Made by a program: the position numbers and the translations under genes. From Tritrichomonas foetus (lineage: Eukaryota; Parabasalia; Tritrichomonadida; Tritrichomonadidae), in contig MLAK01001092.1 in NCBI GenBank assembly GCA_001839685.1, positions 1 to 32,759 on the forward strand: DNA of 32,759 nucleotides. The letters are read 5' to 3'. Positions 9,501 to 19,320 of the stretch are shown here, in pieces. The notes beneath the pieces are model-generated. The model did not search any database, was not told the DNA's origin, and saw nothing but the letters and a program-made list of their open reading frames with translations. The first letter of the stretch is position 1; each line of letters opens with the position of its first letter.

Positions 9501-12500
9501 CAACGTAATTTTTCATAAAGTTACAATTTTTGTTTTGATAAGAAATAATTTTCCTTGTAAACTCATTCAAAAATGAATCAAATTGATTGTTTAAAAGATC
9601 ATAAATTTCATTTGAACTCTGAATCGCATAATTTCGAAGTTTAACTAATTTTTTTGGACAATGTTGTTTAAAATAAGCCAAAAATGGTTCACTTAAGCGA
9701 AACTTTGTAATTAATTCTGGAAAAATTTCTATTGAAGCTTCAGGGATAGACCTGATTAAAAATGACATTAAAAATAAAGCAAAATCTGAATATTCTGAGA
9801 GAGATTTCTTAATAATAACTTGAACACATTGAAGAGCAAGAAGAGAATCTTCCCATATCCCAGTAACAGAAATTTTCATTCCTGTTTTTACTGAATAATT
9901 CATGAAAATTGCATTTTCTGGTTTTTTAAGTTTTATGTTGGTAGTATATACATTTCGTTTGCTTGGATCAAATAGTTCAAAGTTTTTATTAAAATTATCA
10001 AGAAGGCACAAATTCATACCACCATAAAACATAAAAAAATAGCAAATGTTTAAATAATTACGAAAATCCTTTTCTTCATATTCATCATTGGAAAATGAAT
10101 TTTTTCTATTTAGGAGCAATGATCGACCGATTTGAAGAAGAAATTCGCGGCAAGCATCACCAGAAATATCATCGATCAAGTTTGATATAATTAAAGCTTG
10201 TATAAAGGAATCTGTCCAGTTTGATGATGAATTAATAACAAACGAGATAATAAATGATAAAATTTCTTCTCCACCTTTAATAGCCGCATAAATCGGCCAA
10301 AGTGAATCAGTAACGATTAGCTCATATTTTGGATTACCTTTAATGTTTTGAGCAAGTGTAGACTCAAATGATTTTTCATTTGATGCAATTAAAAAGCAAA
10401 TTGGCAAAGCTTCAGGAACACAATTTGCGATATCTATTAATTTTACTAAATCTTTTTCTGTGAAATAATGCGCATTTGCTAACAAGTTGGCAATAATGTT
10501 GATATGATTTTTCAATGACAAATCATTAAACTGCAATGTCTTATGTAATTCAATAATAGCCTGAATAAGCTTAATTGTAATATTTGCATTATTGAAACGA
10601 TAAACATGATGTAGAATCACAAAATTAGAAGCTTGATATTTCTTAAATGGTGAACCATTTTCTATGTGAGAAATTTTAACAACTAAGTCAAGCATATCAT
10701 TGACTATATCAGAATCCTTCAATGAAATAGTAATATTCAATAAAGTTTTCAAGTCATCATCAGTAAAGCTCCTTTTGGAAATTTCCAAAAGAAAATCAAC
10801 CAGTAAGTGTCGAATCTTTTCACTTTTTTTTTCACTAAGCCAGAATAAAAAGATATAATTATTTATACATTCACTAAATTTGCGAGAGAAAAAATTATTT
10901 TTCCTGATATAAATAATCCATTGTTGAACAACTAAAAGTAGAGTGTCATCATTTGCAAACTTCCATAATTTTTCGTTAAGTAAAACATTATGGATTAGGG
11001 CCACCTGTAATTCGAAATTGGGTATTTGTTTCACAAGTGCATAAACTTGCATATAAAGGTTAATTGTCAAATGTTCAGATGAATTCATTATAATATAATT
11101 AATGATTTTGATTGCTTCTGATGAAATAAAACGTTCAATAATTTCATCTGAAAGCTTGAGTAAGTGAAAAATCACATTGATAATCATCGGCAAAAATGAC
11201 TCGTGAATTTCTATTCCTTCAATTGGTGGAACATTAAGTTGCGCAAAGAGAGGAATTAGGGAATCAATTTTGAAATATTTTATGAATATGTCAACAAATG
11301 GCATTGGTTGAACAACATCGTTCCCAACAAGTCTTGCATCAATTGAATCAGATGATTTCAATTTCAAACATAAGATTGAACTCTGACTTTCAACTATCAC
11401 AATAAAAATGTAATTTTCATGATAATCATTTATATAGTGATAGTCTTCATTTTCATTAGGCGATGGAAACCGCTCTTCATTTAAATTAGTATTACTTGTT
11501 TTAAAGGCATTATTTTGATGAAAATTCGCAAAAAAGCAACTTTCTTGTGACATTTCCAAGCAATTAGAGTTTTGCAAAATAGGAAATAATGCGACTGATG
11601 CTAGAAGAACAGGATGCTCAATAGAGGAACCACCTTCAATATCATCACCACATTTAACAATTAATTTTTTGGAAGCAAAATTTATCGATGTTTGGTATGG
11701 AATCGAAATTGTTTTGTTGTTAATAAAACTTCTGATAGTATGATTATTTTCATCAAATGTGATTGCAATAAAAGTCCAACGATCAGTAGGAATCATTTCT
11801 GGTACTTTAAGAGTCATGAATTCATTTTTCTGATCAAAGCGAATAATAACATAAGCATATTGAACAAAAACAATCATGTTCATTGATTGAAAGACATCGC
11901 ACATAGAAAAAATATTGGCTGGTGACTTTAAGGAGCCATTATCAACATAAATCCAGAATACAGCAGTAAAACCTTTTTGTATAAGATTTTCATTGATTCC
12001 AGTCACTTCAATATAAGGGAAATCATTTGAGATTGGTAAAAATGCAGTTGGTATATCGTATTTTTTGGCCACAAGTTCATCCATTGCGATAAGTGCTGGA
12101 ACTATTAATGGTGATTGAAATCGTTCTTGAAATGGGAAAAATAAGGTGATGAATTGTTGAACAACTTGAATTGATGAAGCAACGGATGCAATCATTGTGA
12201 AAAGTTTAAGAGCTGTATTAACAAGTAGTTTATCATGAAATGAAGCTTTGACTAATTCTAATAATGCCAAATCAAACTTTCCAATATGACAAGCATGACA
12301 ATTAGTTGAGGAAAAGTTGCATAGGGCCTGCACAAATTTTAGGTAGCCCAAAAGGCGAGAAGACTTCATAAATGCTTTAACAAAAATGGGTAAAAAATGT
12401 GGATTTCTAATTAAAAAATCAGGATTCAAAGAATGAACATTATTTCCTGAAAGAAGTTGAATAAAACTCATGAAACATTCTGATGATGGATCACTTCCTT

Positions 12501-14649
12501 CAAGTAAATCTATCGATGAAAGAAGGCCAAGTTCAACGGTATCAATTATATTAATAGGTGAAAAAGCTAGCACCTTAATAAATGAATGTAATAGTAATTT
12601 TAAATATTTTTTATCATCATTTTGAATATTATTTTCTTTCATATTTGCTAATATTTTATAAATTAATAAAATAAAATCATGGAAATATAAAGATAATTTC
12701 GGATTTTTCTCGAGAAATCCAATTATTACACCAATTATTTTATTAAATGTAATAAATGGAAGTTTCTCTCTTTCTGATTTCATGAAGAATTTTTCTTGAA
12801 TTATTTGATTCAATTGTTGTGAAAACACTTCGGTATAATTCAAAAGATTATTTTCAAAAATGTAAAAAGCAGTTTCTTTGTAGGAATTGTCAAATAAAAT
12901 ACAAAACAAAAAGACACGAAATTGCTCACTTAAAAGGCAAATATTTATCATTTCCGAATCGTTAAGAACTTTTAAATTAATTAATGTGATTAAAATAAGA
13001 TCAAAATCATTTTCCTCATCAACTGGAATCGCAATAGATTTCTTATCTCGTTGGATACTGAAATAAGTATCATGAATAATATTTGCGAGTTCAAAAGGAA
13101 GCAGCTTTTTCTTTGTGATTATTAAAAAGTTTAAAAATTCATATTTTAAAGAATCATTGTCTTTAATGGCATACCAATATGCAAGAATACAAGATCCTAA
13201 ATCATAAGATAAAATAATTTCCACAATGCAAAACCGTAAGAGTTTCATATTGATATCATCTAACTTCTCAGTCATAAAAATTCGTGAATCTTTAAAAATT
13301 GTGCAAAAGAAAGTTGTTAATTCGCGATAGCCAAGTTCATTAAAAAGATACAACGTACATAACAGAAGACAACAATATTGATCAACATTTGCTAGGGAAA
13401 GAAGGTGCCAAAATTCTGAATTTATGAGTAATGATGAAGATTTGGCTGCTTCTGCAAATAATCTGATTCGAATTTTTATTTCACTAGGAATCATTTGTGT
13501 TAAAGTAGTTGTTTTAAGTTCTGGTTCATTTAATGATTGGTTTAAATTAGGATTAAAAGTTAAAAAAGGAGGTTTTGAAAGAATGAATGTATTTAACCTC
13601 GAAAATAAAAATGTACAAAAATGGTCTAATTCTATTTTATCGAGTAAATTCGCCAACACAACAAAAATATTCAATGAAAACAAATCAAGTTGGGCTAGAG
13701 GCTGGCGAATTTCCTGAATTATGGAAAATGCGTCATTAGATGTAAAATATCCAGGTTTTTCTTTCAGTCTCTGCGTGATAAACGTTAAAAGAGCTTTAGA
13801 ATTCGATGAAAATTCAAAAGTTTCATTATCAAAACCGGTATTTTGAATGTTTTGCTCATCAATTAAATTAGTTGTTTCGTTACTGTTTTCATTATTTTCA
13901 TTACTTTCTTCATACATTTCTTCAATATTTTTTTCGGTGTTTTTATTTTGTTTTGGAAATACACCATGAGTTTCAATTTCTGGTGAAATTAAAGACAAAT
14001 TTTGATTTTCATAGGAGGTTTCTTTTGTTTTTTGTTTATCAAAAAAAATGTTGTCATTATTCGTATGATTATTGTTGTTGCTGCGTGATGCATTTGCGTT
14101 TGATTTAGAATTATTTATTGATTTTATGGTCCATTTTGTGAGTTGGAGAGTTTCGGAATCAGTTATTTTATTGTAATTCACATCAAGAAAAAGTTTTACA
14201 GAATCTTCGATTTTTTCAAAAGGGAAATCAGGAAGCTCGTTGGTTATTTCTCGAAATATGCCAATGAAGAGGTCATAGCTAAACTTTTTAAGATTATAAG
14301 AAGGAATAAAAATGAGTGCTTTCAAAATTAATGGAATATCAATTAAACAGTCATGTTTTTGTTTGTATAAAAAGTACCATGAAGCAACAGAAAAAATAAT
14401 GTAATTGGAAGAAACAATATCAATAAATTTTTCGTCTGGTTGAATTTTCAAGATATTTTGAATAAGAAAATTCAAGTCTGAAGGTGAATATTTTGGACTG
14501 AAATCATAGTTTATGTCGTTTGATTTTAGCGTTATTTGAATTGATGGTGATGAATAGCGTCGACTTCGAAATTTGCTCGGTTTATGTTCTTCAAAAAATA
14601 CATTTAAAAAAGGAAATTTGTCGCTGTAAAATTTCGCAGGGAATTCCAA
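6595..14649 (-). CDS. Giant BEACH/WD40 protein (LvsA/neurobeachin-like family)
   Basis: About 2684 residues. Order of parts: a helical N-terminus; a short Asn/Ser-rich linker (about 178-200); long alpha-helical repeats; a concanavalin A/laminin-G-like domain (about 895-1015, with FWIYVDNGSL and DRWTFIAITFD); more helical repeats; a PH-BEACH domain (about 1870-1950); the BEACH domain (about 2023-2300) with clear family motifs LPWVISDFTS, FRDLSKPVGC, GKFDHAARLF, PEFYFQPDFLVN and WIDLVWGYKQRG; and C-terminal WD40 repeats (about 2360-2684). BEACH proteins act on membrane traffic, lysosome size, phagocytosis and contractile vacuole function in other eukaryotes; the role here is inferred from the family. 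The 5' end is odd. The frame is open back to an in-frame TAA at 14704-14706 but holds no ATG; the given start is a TTG, and the first in-frame ATG is codon 245. The true start is therefore uncertain. The stop context is TAAA. Confidence 0.9.
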   Translation of the reverse strand: MEFPAKFYSDKFPFLNVFFEEHKPSKFRSRRYSSPSIQITLKSNDINYDFSPKYSPSDLNFLIQNILKIQPDEKFIDIVSSNYIIFSVASWYFLYKQKHDCLIDIPLILKALIFIPSYNLKKFSYDLFIGIFREITNELPDFPFEKIEDSVKLFLDVNYNKITDSETLQLTKWTIKSINNSKSNANASRSNNNNHTNNDNIFFDKQKTKETSYENQNLSLISPEIETHGVFPKQNKNTEKNIEEMYEESNENNENSNETTNLIDEQNIQNTGFDNETFEFSSNSKALLTFITQRLKEKPGYFTSNDAFSIIQEIRQPLAQLDLFSLNIFVVLANLLDKIELDHFCTFLFSRLNTFILSKPPFLTFNPNLNQSLNEPELKTTTLTQMIPSEIKIRIRLFAEAAKSSSLLINSEFWHLLSLANVDQYCCLLLCTLYLFNELGYRELTTFFCTIFKDSRIFMTEKLDDINMKLLRFCIVEIILSYDLGSCILAYWYAIKDNDSLKYEFLNFLIITKKKLLPFELANIIHDTYFSIQRDKKSIAIPVDEENDFDLILITLINLKVLNDSEMINICLLSEQFRVFLFCILFDNSYKETAFYIFENNLLNYTEVFSQQLNQIIQEKFFMKSEREKLPFITFNKIIGVIIGFLEKNPKLSLYFHDFILLIYKILANMKENNIQNDDKKYLKLLLHSFIKVLAFSPINIIDTVELGLLSSIDLLEGSDPSSECFMSFIQLLSGNNVHSLNPDFLIRNPHFLPIFVKAFMKSSRLLGYLKFVQALCNFSSTNCHACHIGKFDLALLELVKASFHDKLLVNTALKLFTMIASVASSIQVVQQFITLFFPFQERFQSPLIVPALIAMDELVAKKYDIPTAFLPISNDFPYIEVTGINENLIQKGFTAVFWIYVDNGSLKSPANIFSMCDVFQSMNMIVFVQYAYVIIRFDQKNEFMTLKVPEMIPTDRWTFIAITFDENNHTIRSFINNKTISIPYQTSINFASKKLIVKCGDDIEGGSSIEHPVLLASVALFPILQNSNCLEMSQESCFFANFHQNNAFKTSNTNLNEERFPSPNENEDYHYINDYHENYIFIVIVESQSSILCLKLKSSDSIDARLVGNDVVQPMPFVDIFIKYFKIDSLIPLFAQLNVPPIEGIEIHESFLPMIINVIFHLLKLSDEIIERFISSEAIKIINYIIMNSSEHLTINLYMQVYALVKQIPNFELQVALIHNVLLNEKLWKFANDDTLLLVVQQWIIYIRKNNFFSRKFSECINNYIFLFWLSEKKSEKIRHLLVDFLLEISKRSFTDDDLKTLLNITISLKDSDIVNDMLDLVVKISHIENGSPFKKYQASNFVILHHVYRFNNANITIKLIQAIIELHKTLQFNDLSLKNHINIIANLLANAHYFTEKDLVKLIDIANCVPEALPICFLIASNEKSFESTLAQNIKGNPKYELIVTDSLWPIYAAIKGGEEILSFIISFVINSSSNWTDSFIQALIISNLIDDISGDACREFLLQIGRSLLLNRKNSFSNDEYEEKDFRNYLNICYFFMFYGGMNLCLLDNFNKNFELFDPSKRNVYTTNIKLKKPENAIFMNYSVKTGMKISVTGIWEDSLLALQCVQVIIKKSLSEYSDFALFLMSFLIRSIPEASIEIFPELITKFRLSEPFLAYFKQHCPKKLVKLRNYAIQSSNEIYDLLNNQFDSFLNEFTRKIISYQNKNCNFMKNYVGTNEEIDLYDVFVINNQLNDEMHESKKIWQHLWKSMTMECSPWHYNDSIKHWKRNSIACSNCFIPAKMKQNFKFDDHREASFCRDLGCIESARRQNKEYKKKLKQMTEKIPKILQVSSCENDNRHDITMYNTEDINNNETKPKTYRLINFKSLNGLYYRYFREKCQLCTISKVFDNYTFNIYVDSIQLQSMKKIKTIKFSEISYVFWREPLHYKNGIEIFTYNGKSYFIIFKKSTNAEITKLLSQYVPTKLVSSSPPNSPSGISAVSRLSSFTTLSALTPLSRKSIQRSFRNPLQLSYPRIQTMKSPEFFEIHGICERWQKRQLSNFQYLMLLNIYSGRSFNKASMYPILPWVISDFTSEKLDLNDENIFRDLSKPVGCLGVERMKEIKKRVRDMEQFGQVSFLYSSYSTSPLCVYLWLMRMEPFTTLHIQMQSGKFDHAARLFASVPDSYRMVTSHMNDFRELTPEFYFQPDFLVNLNEFDLGVANGNKLNNVILPPWAKDDYFFFIYVMRKALECDKCTEKLPDWIDLVWGYKQRGKAAFDAENTYDPNMYDDVWSNPENSNDDDLRKLIEATLKHCGQIPNQMFTKPHPKKYFDGQSPSDSSSISSTFNSPLSSAISSSISSAATFSSTLAQQSLIKPKNLQIIHAIEHHKIIYSTIKETSDKKFKLILVLSNGSIHEILISEYNKIEFSKNSGISIDPQNATAFTMLSNEEIIVSMTTGALIYINTASQIKRKIQSHSGKINCISISAIDGFIVSGGADTIVNSYKVNKCEFTKQFSVPSYRSEVVCSAISREYHMIVVGTSDSYLIFIDSVTGRTSNVIKMNEKRQPRKVIISRSWGFVMVFTTRFDSQNLIVNEITVYSINGWLLNSCVISAPVVKWITWPSHDGFDFAIMALGNGKIVQFEVYFLDVDLSGNEICKIEDEEIVAMSYIVDEHILVAVLKKGEVRFIPNVALPTDRILYVNK

Positions 14650-14844
14650 ATTTAGCGCTTCGTAGATGAGGGAATTAATATTCGTTTGTGGAAATTTTCG
14701 ATTTTAGGTTGAAATTATAAACTTTTTGTTATCTTATTTGGCTGTTCAAAAAACAATGAAAGCTATATTTGGTCACTTAAACATTGAAATCAGATTTGAC
14801 TTCAATAATTAGCCTTATCGTGTCAAATTTTTATATTTCGACAA
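14650..14844. promoter_or_regulatory. Divergent (shared) promoter region of the BEACH and small secreted-protein genes
   Basis: This 195-bp AT-rich spacer lies between two divergent genes and must serve both. On the plus strand TCAAAT begins at 14823, 20 nt before the secreted-protein ATG, and may be its initiator. On the minus strand, the 18 codons nearest the BEACH frame (14703-14650) are open and may be coding. No other element is recognised. Confidence 0.4.
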
Positions 14845-15189
14845 ATGGGATTTCTTTATTTCTTTCTATTTTGCCTTGCTTTTTCGAAAGTTCAAACAAA
14901 TAATGAAGAAGAAAGCAAAACTGAAGCAATCGAATTTGATCCACCTGCAGTAGAAAACACGAAAAGAAGGCCCAATCGTGGAGCTGGAAATCCACACTCT
15001 TCTCTCCACCGAGTTCGGACAATTAACTTAGCTGTACGTTCTGACTTATACGATAAACAATTAATGATTTATATGAGAAAAGCAACAGAAGTCGGACAAA
15101 AGATTATCTTCAAAATAAGGCCAGAACAACGTCCAACTGTTGAGAAAGCCATAAAAGATTTTCTCGCGAAATACGATAAAGAATTATAA
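14845..15189 (+). CDS. Small secreted basic protein, function unknown
   Basis: 114 residues. Residues 1 to about 17 (MGFLYFFLFCLAFSKVQ) form a clear signal peptide. The mature part starts with an acidic stretch (NNEEESKTEAIEFD), then an Arg/Pro/Gly-rich basic patch (about 40-58, KRRPNRGAGNPHSSLHRVR), then a probable alpha/beta segment with many Lys/Arg. It has no cysteines in the mature part and no second membrane segment, so secretion or residence in the secretory lumen is expected. It lies head-to-head with the BEACH gene and tail-to-tail with the 1302-aa surface protein. The stop context is TAAA. I do not recognise the family. Confidence 0.7.
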   Translation: MGFLYFFLFCLAFSKVQTNNEEESKTEAIEFDPPAVENTKRRPNRGAGNPHSSLHRVRTINLAVRSDLYDKQLMIYMRKATEVGQKIIFKIRPEQRPTVEKAIKDFLAKYDKEL

Positions 15190-15411
15190 ATTACGGGTCA
15201 AATTTATTTATTTATTTATCTGTTTACTAAATCATTTATTGGATAATTTTCATTTGATTTATTTAAATGGAAGAATTCCATTCGGCTTAGGTAATACAGC
15301 AGGTTTTGTATCTTATCATTTTTGACAATAATGCGAATTGAGTATTTTTTTTTTAATAAAAAATAAAACAATAAATATCTCGAATATTTATATATTTATT
15401 TAAAAACAGGT
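15190..15411. terminator. Convergent 3' intergenic region
   Basis: Short AT-rich spacer between the convergent 3' ends of the secreted-protein gene and the 1302-aa surface gene, with TTTA repeats (about 15206-15223) and a T9 run near 15347. It presumably carries both polyadenylation regions. No structured terminator is seen. Confidence 0.35.
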
Positions 15412-18400
15412 TCACATATCAGAAAAATCAGACCCAAGTGAACTTTCTTTATTCTTTTTAGCAATTTGACATACAATAAGTAAAATAACAATGACAACAA
15501 AAGCAATAGTCCCGATAACAATTCCAACAATTTCACCGGGGTTGAGTTGATTGTCTATCTTAAAATTGATCTCTTTGATACCTGATTCATATGATGGATG
15601 ATATGTTTCATAAACGCTTATTTCTATTTTTGATGGATGATTCTCAAAAGTAGCATTTTTATTGTTAACTTCAAAAACGAGAGGATTTAAAGTAAAGACA
15701 TCACCCCAATTTCCAACAAATTCAACTTTTAATGAATTTGAAAGGCTGGATACATTAATTACATATCCAATGAAGAGTGCTCCATTGGCAACATTCATTA
15801 TTACTTTATTTGCTTTACAAGAAATCGAAATCATGTCATAAAAATAGGATAATGGGATAAATAATTTGCGAGTTGAATCATCCAAAAGTCTGTTAGGAAT
15901 GAATGCTTCTCTATTTCGAGGAATAATTTTCTTTATATCTTCATCAACATCAATTTCAAATCCATCATTATAAAAAGTAAGTGATATCGTATCTAATGAT
16001 TCAGGAAGAAATAGTGCTAATTTGGAATTATACTGTTCCAATTTTGTGGAATTCAAAGAAATTAAAGTGAAAAGATCAACAAGAACATAAGATGATTGAA
16101 TAAGTAAGATATCATTTGAGATTTCACATCCAATTAATCCAACTTGATTCAATGAAACGGTTTTCATATCATTACTAATAAAATTAATACAGCTGTTATA
16201 TATAGTAACATAATTAGATTTATTTTGGTCATTACTTTCTATATAAATTTGATGTAGTTCTGAATTTTTGGTATTCTTCGAATCAATATCATCATCATGG
16301 AAAGGAATAATATGAACATCAACACGTGTTGATAGTGAAGAAAAATTGTATTTTTGGTTTTCTTTTATTTCTCCAATTTGTAAAATGATGAGAATTTCTG
16401 TCCCGATTGGAACTTCACTTAAAGCTTTATTTATATCATTTTGTACAAAAATCGCATCAATAGATCGTTCAATATTTGAAGATAGGAATTTCATTGAATA
16501 TTCGAAAGAACTTGGAGATTTCGTATTTGATGATGAAGATATTTTCCTTCTGATTTTTCGTGTTAAATATTCTCTATACTCATTCCATTTTCCCCATTCA
16601 TTATTTTTGGGTGTTTCATTTGGCGCAAATACTATCACAAAATGTGTACAAATATTAGATGGTTTTGTTGGAAGGACAGTTGGAAAAAGGGATTCATAAT
16701 GTGATGAAGCTGGAGAATTAAATTCAGCAGCATCACATTTTAGTTGACTGAATCCTAATTTCTTATAATATTCCATGGAGTAGTTCAGCATTTCTTCAGT
16801 TGTATAAAAATCAAAATCAAATCCATAATCAGTAGTTTGGACTGTGAAGTTTATAGAATTTGGAATTAATTCTTCTTCATATTCAATTGTATTCTTTTGA
16901 TTTTGAACAATATATATCAACGGTTTGGTTTCTAATTTATTTATATAAATATTTTGGGTGAAAGATTCATCAAAGACTAATTTTGCAGTAGTTGAGGCTT
17001 GTTTATAGACAAAAAATGGGAGATTTAATATAGTTTGTGCATTTTCATCAAGAGTTAAATTAATATTTAACGATGGATTGTATGTTGTATAAAAGAGTTG
17101 AACATTATTAATGACATTTCCCTGTTCGCATATATTGATATTCATTTCATTAAATGAATAACCATTTTTATGAAATATAATATTTAAGGCATTGCAGTCT
17201 GAAGTGTATCCCAAATATACTGATAAGTAGTTAATTTTTGCATCTTTTTCTGGAAATTGAGTATATTCAGAGAGATAAGCAATGAAATGTTCAGCAATGA
17301 CAGATCCGTCGAAAATAGCAGAATTATCAAAATATAAATTATCTGCATTAAAGCCACTATCATTCTCATTTTGGTTTATGAAAGTAATATATGTTTTACT
17401 TATTTTTACATTTCTATATTTAGTAGATAAAGACGATTCCAGATTAATAGTTAAATTATTTTTCTCACTAAAAATAGAAATATCCAAAATATCAACTGAT
17501 ATCTTAGATAAGTTAATCGGGTGAAGTGGTGAAGAATCAGCAAATGTTAAATCTACCGTTTCAACTCCTTCTTGAATATCAGTAAAAATTTCGTCTGGAT
17601 TTTGCTTTTTAACATCATATTCAACACAATACCGATTCAATTGGAATTTGAAATTTTCTGAATTGCAAGATAAAACAGAATTAACATCTTCATAATCTTT
17701 TCCTATGATATATAAATCTTTCATTGTAATTGGCTTCATTAAAAATATTCTTTTTTGGTTTTTATGAATTAATTTAATAGTTGATGGAATTTCTTCAAAA
17801 TGACAAGACTCCTGTAAATCTGTAGTAAACTTGAAAGATGGATTTTCTTGAACTTCTTTCCACTCATCACCAATAAAAAAAATGTTCATTTTTGATTCTG
17901 GATTTATATTAATTTCTGCGGTAAATTCTGATATTTTTTTACCTGTTGCGGTAAAATGCAAATTACGATTTTCGTTAAAATTGAAAATAAAAATTCTTTC
18001 TTTTTTGTACAATATTGGGGGCAAATTTTCATTTGGAGAATTTCTTTTTATTTTACTTTCATTGTTTTTATTATCACTTAAAACATTATCAACACAAATA
18101 AAATCTCTAGAAATACGAAAATGAATGTCTGTTGAATTAGTCATCAGCATCGTGATACTGATTGAATTAAACCAGATTCCTGAATATCTACTAAGTTCGT
18201 TCGAATAAATCATTTGTTGATATGTAATATTTAAATTAGAAGGATTCGAAATAGATCCAGTTCCTTCAATATAAACTCTAGATGCTGAATATTGATCCAT
18301 AAAAGTTACTCGACAATCAATTATATATAATTCCGAATCGATATTGTAAGAGGATCGAGTGTTTGGACTATTAACGAATGTAACTTGGCAATTTTCAATA

Positions 18401-19320
18401 TTTCCTTGAAAATCAAACGATCCAATAGAAGTTGTCGATGGAAAGTCTGGAAAAGTCACTTTTGAATTTTCGTTGGCGAAAATTAATTTTACCTTAGTGA
18501 AACTTATTATTGATGACAATAATTTTCTTAATTCATCATCGTTTTTGGTTACAGTATAAAATGCTTCTCGTCCTTTTTCAGGTTTATTACATTTATCGGA
18601 ATTCACACAGATCCAAAGGTCTCCACTTAATGAAAGTGGATACAAATCAATAATGATATCATCATAAGATTTAATATAATAACCTTTTTCCTGGCCATCA
18701 ATAACAGAAATCTTTTCTAAGCTTTCAGAGACCAATTTAATTTTAGCTAAACCTGTTGGCCATGAATTATCAAGTGCAATTTGAACCTTTTCACCATTAT
18801 TCACGTTGGTAAAATTAAATAAAGTAAAATCGAAATATCCTTTTGAGTAACTAAAAGTAACTGTAGGATTGCTGGCATTGACACAATTCAAAAAAATTGT
18901 TTTGATGAAAAATGTGTCAGCTTCAATTTTAACTTCATTGAAAGTATACCCATTGAATCCTATATCAAAACTATTCATATTTGATAGAGTGAATTCGAGA
19001 TTGTATCCATTCGGAAAGGAAATTCCATAAAATGAATCAAAATCAAGATAATTAATTAAAAAATTTGAAGCAATTATTTCAACTTGACTAGGCTTTGAAA
19101 ATTTGGCCCCATTTTCTATCACCAAGTCAAATAAAGAGAGCTGAGTGTGAAGTGAAATAATAACACCTGAAATAATCCAATTTTGAAAATAATTTGAAGT
19201 GACTGTTATTATTGGCATAATTTGAGTTTGATTCGAGACAGATTTGAATAGATCTAAGTTTTTCTCGAGATTTGAATTATTAATACCAGCCTTGTCAGTG
19301 GTATTGGCTGATATAATCAT
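15412..19320 (-). CDS. Large beta-rich surface protein with one C-terminal membrane span
   Basis: 1302 residues. Nearly the whole length is short beta-strand-like segments rich in Asn, Ser, Ile and Phe with scattered Cys and many glycosylation sequons, suggesting a repetitive beta-helix-like ectodomain. A module appears at least twice: (I/V)FFIGDEW...FKF...CHFEEIPSTIKL near residue 480 and FVGNWGDVF...FEV...ATFENHPSKIEI near 1210. A strong membrane segment (about 1264-1283, IVGIVIGTIAFVVIVILLIV) is followed by a 19-residue tail, CQIAKKNKESSLGSDFSDM, with a basic stop-transfer patch. This architecture matches trichomonad surface proteins. The N-terminus is odd: it begins MIISANTTDKAG with no signal peptide, and an in-frame TGA lies two codons upstream. 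The gene may be 5'-truncated, rearranged or mis-assembled, or the protein may insert by its C-terminal span alone. The stop is TGA. Confidence 0.8.
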   Translation of the reverse strand: MIISANTTDKAGINNSNLEKNLDLFKSVSNQTQIMPIITVTSNYFQNWIISGVIISLHTQLSLFDLVIENGAKFSKPSQVEIIASNFLINYLDFDSFYGISFPNGYNLEFTLSNMNSFDIGFNGYTFNEVKIEADTFFIKTIFLNCVNASNPTVTFSYSKGYFDFTLFNFTNVNNGEKVQIALDNSWPTGLAKIKLVSESLEKISVIDGQEKGYYIKSYDDIIIDLYPLSLSGDLWICVNSDKCNKPEKGREAFYTVTKNDDELRKLLSSIISFTKVKLIFANENSKVTFPDFPSTTSIGSFDFQGNIENCQVTFVNSPNTRSSYNIDSELYIIDCRVTFMDQYSASRVYIEGTGSISNPSNLNITYQQMIYSNELSRYSGIWFNSISITMLMTNSTDIHFRISRDFICVDNVLSDNKNNESKIKRNSPNENLPPILYKKERIFIFNFNENRNLHFTATGKKISEFTAEININPESKMNIFFIGDEWKEVQENPSFKFTTDLQESCHFEEIPSTIKLIHKNQKRIFLMKPITMKDLYIIGKDYEDVNSVLSCNSENFKFQLNRYCVEYDVKKQNPDEIFTDIQEGVETVDLTFADSSPLHPINLSKISVDILDISIFSEKNNLTINLESSLSTKYRNVKISKTYITFINQNENDSGFNADNLYFDNSAIFDGSVIAEHFIAYLSEYTQFPEKDAKINYLSVYLGYTSDCNALNIIFHKNGYSFNEMNINICEQGNVINNVQLFYTTYNPSLNINLTLDENAQTILNLPFFVYKQASTTAKLVFDESFTQNIYINKLETKPLIYIVQNQKNTIEYEEELIPNSINFTVQTTDYGFDFDFYTTEEMLNYSMEYYKKLGFSQLKCDAAEFNSPASSHYESLFPTVLPTKPSNICTHFVIVFAPNETPKNNEWGKWNEYREYLTRKIRRKISSSSNTKSPSSFEYSMKFLSSNIERSIDAIFVQNDINKALSEVPIGTEILIILQIGEIKENQKYNFSSLSTRVDVHIIPFHDDDIDSKNTKNSELHQIYIESNDQNKSNYVTIYNSCINFISNDMKTVSLNQVGLIGCEISNDILLIQSSYVLVDLFTLISLNSTKLEQYNSKLALFLPESLDTISLTFYNDGFEIDVDEDIKKIIPRNREAFIPNRLLDDSTRKLFIPLSYFYDMISISCKANKVIMNVANGALFIGYVINVSSLSNSLKVEFVGNWGDVFTLNPLVFEVNNKNATFENHPSKIEISVYETYHPSYESGIKEINFKIDNQLNPGEIVGIVIGTIAFVVIVILLIVCQIAKKNKESSLGSDFSDM

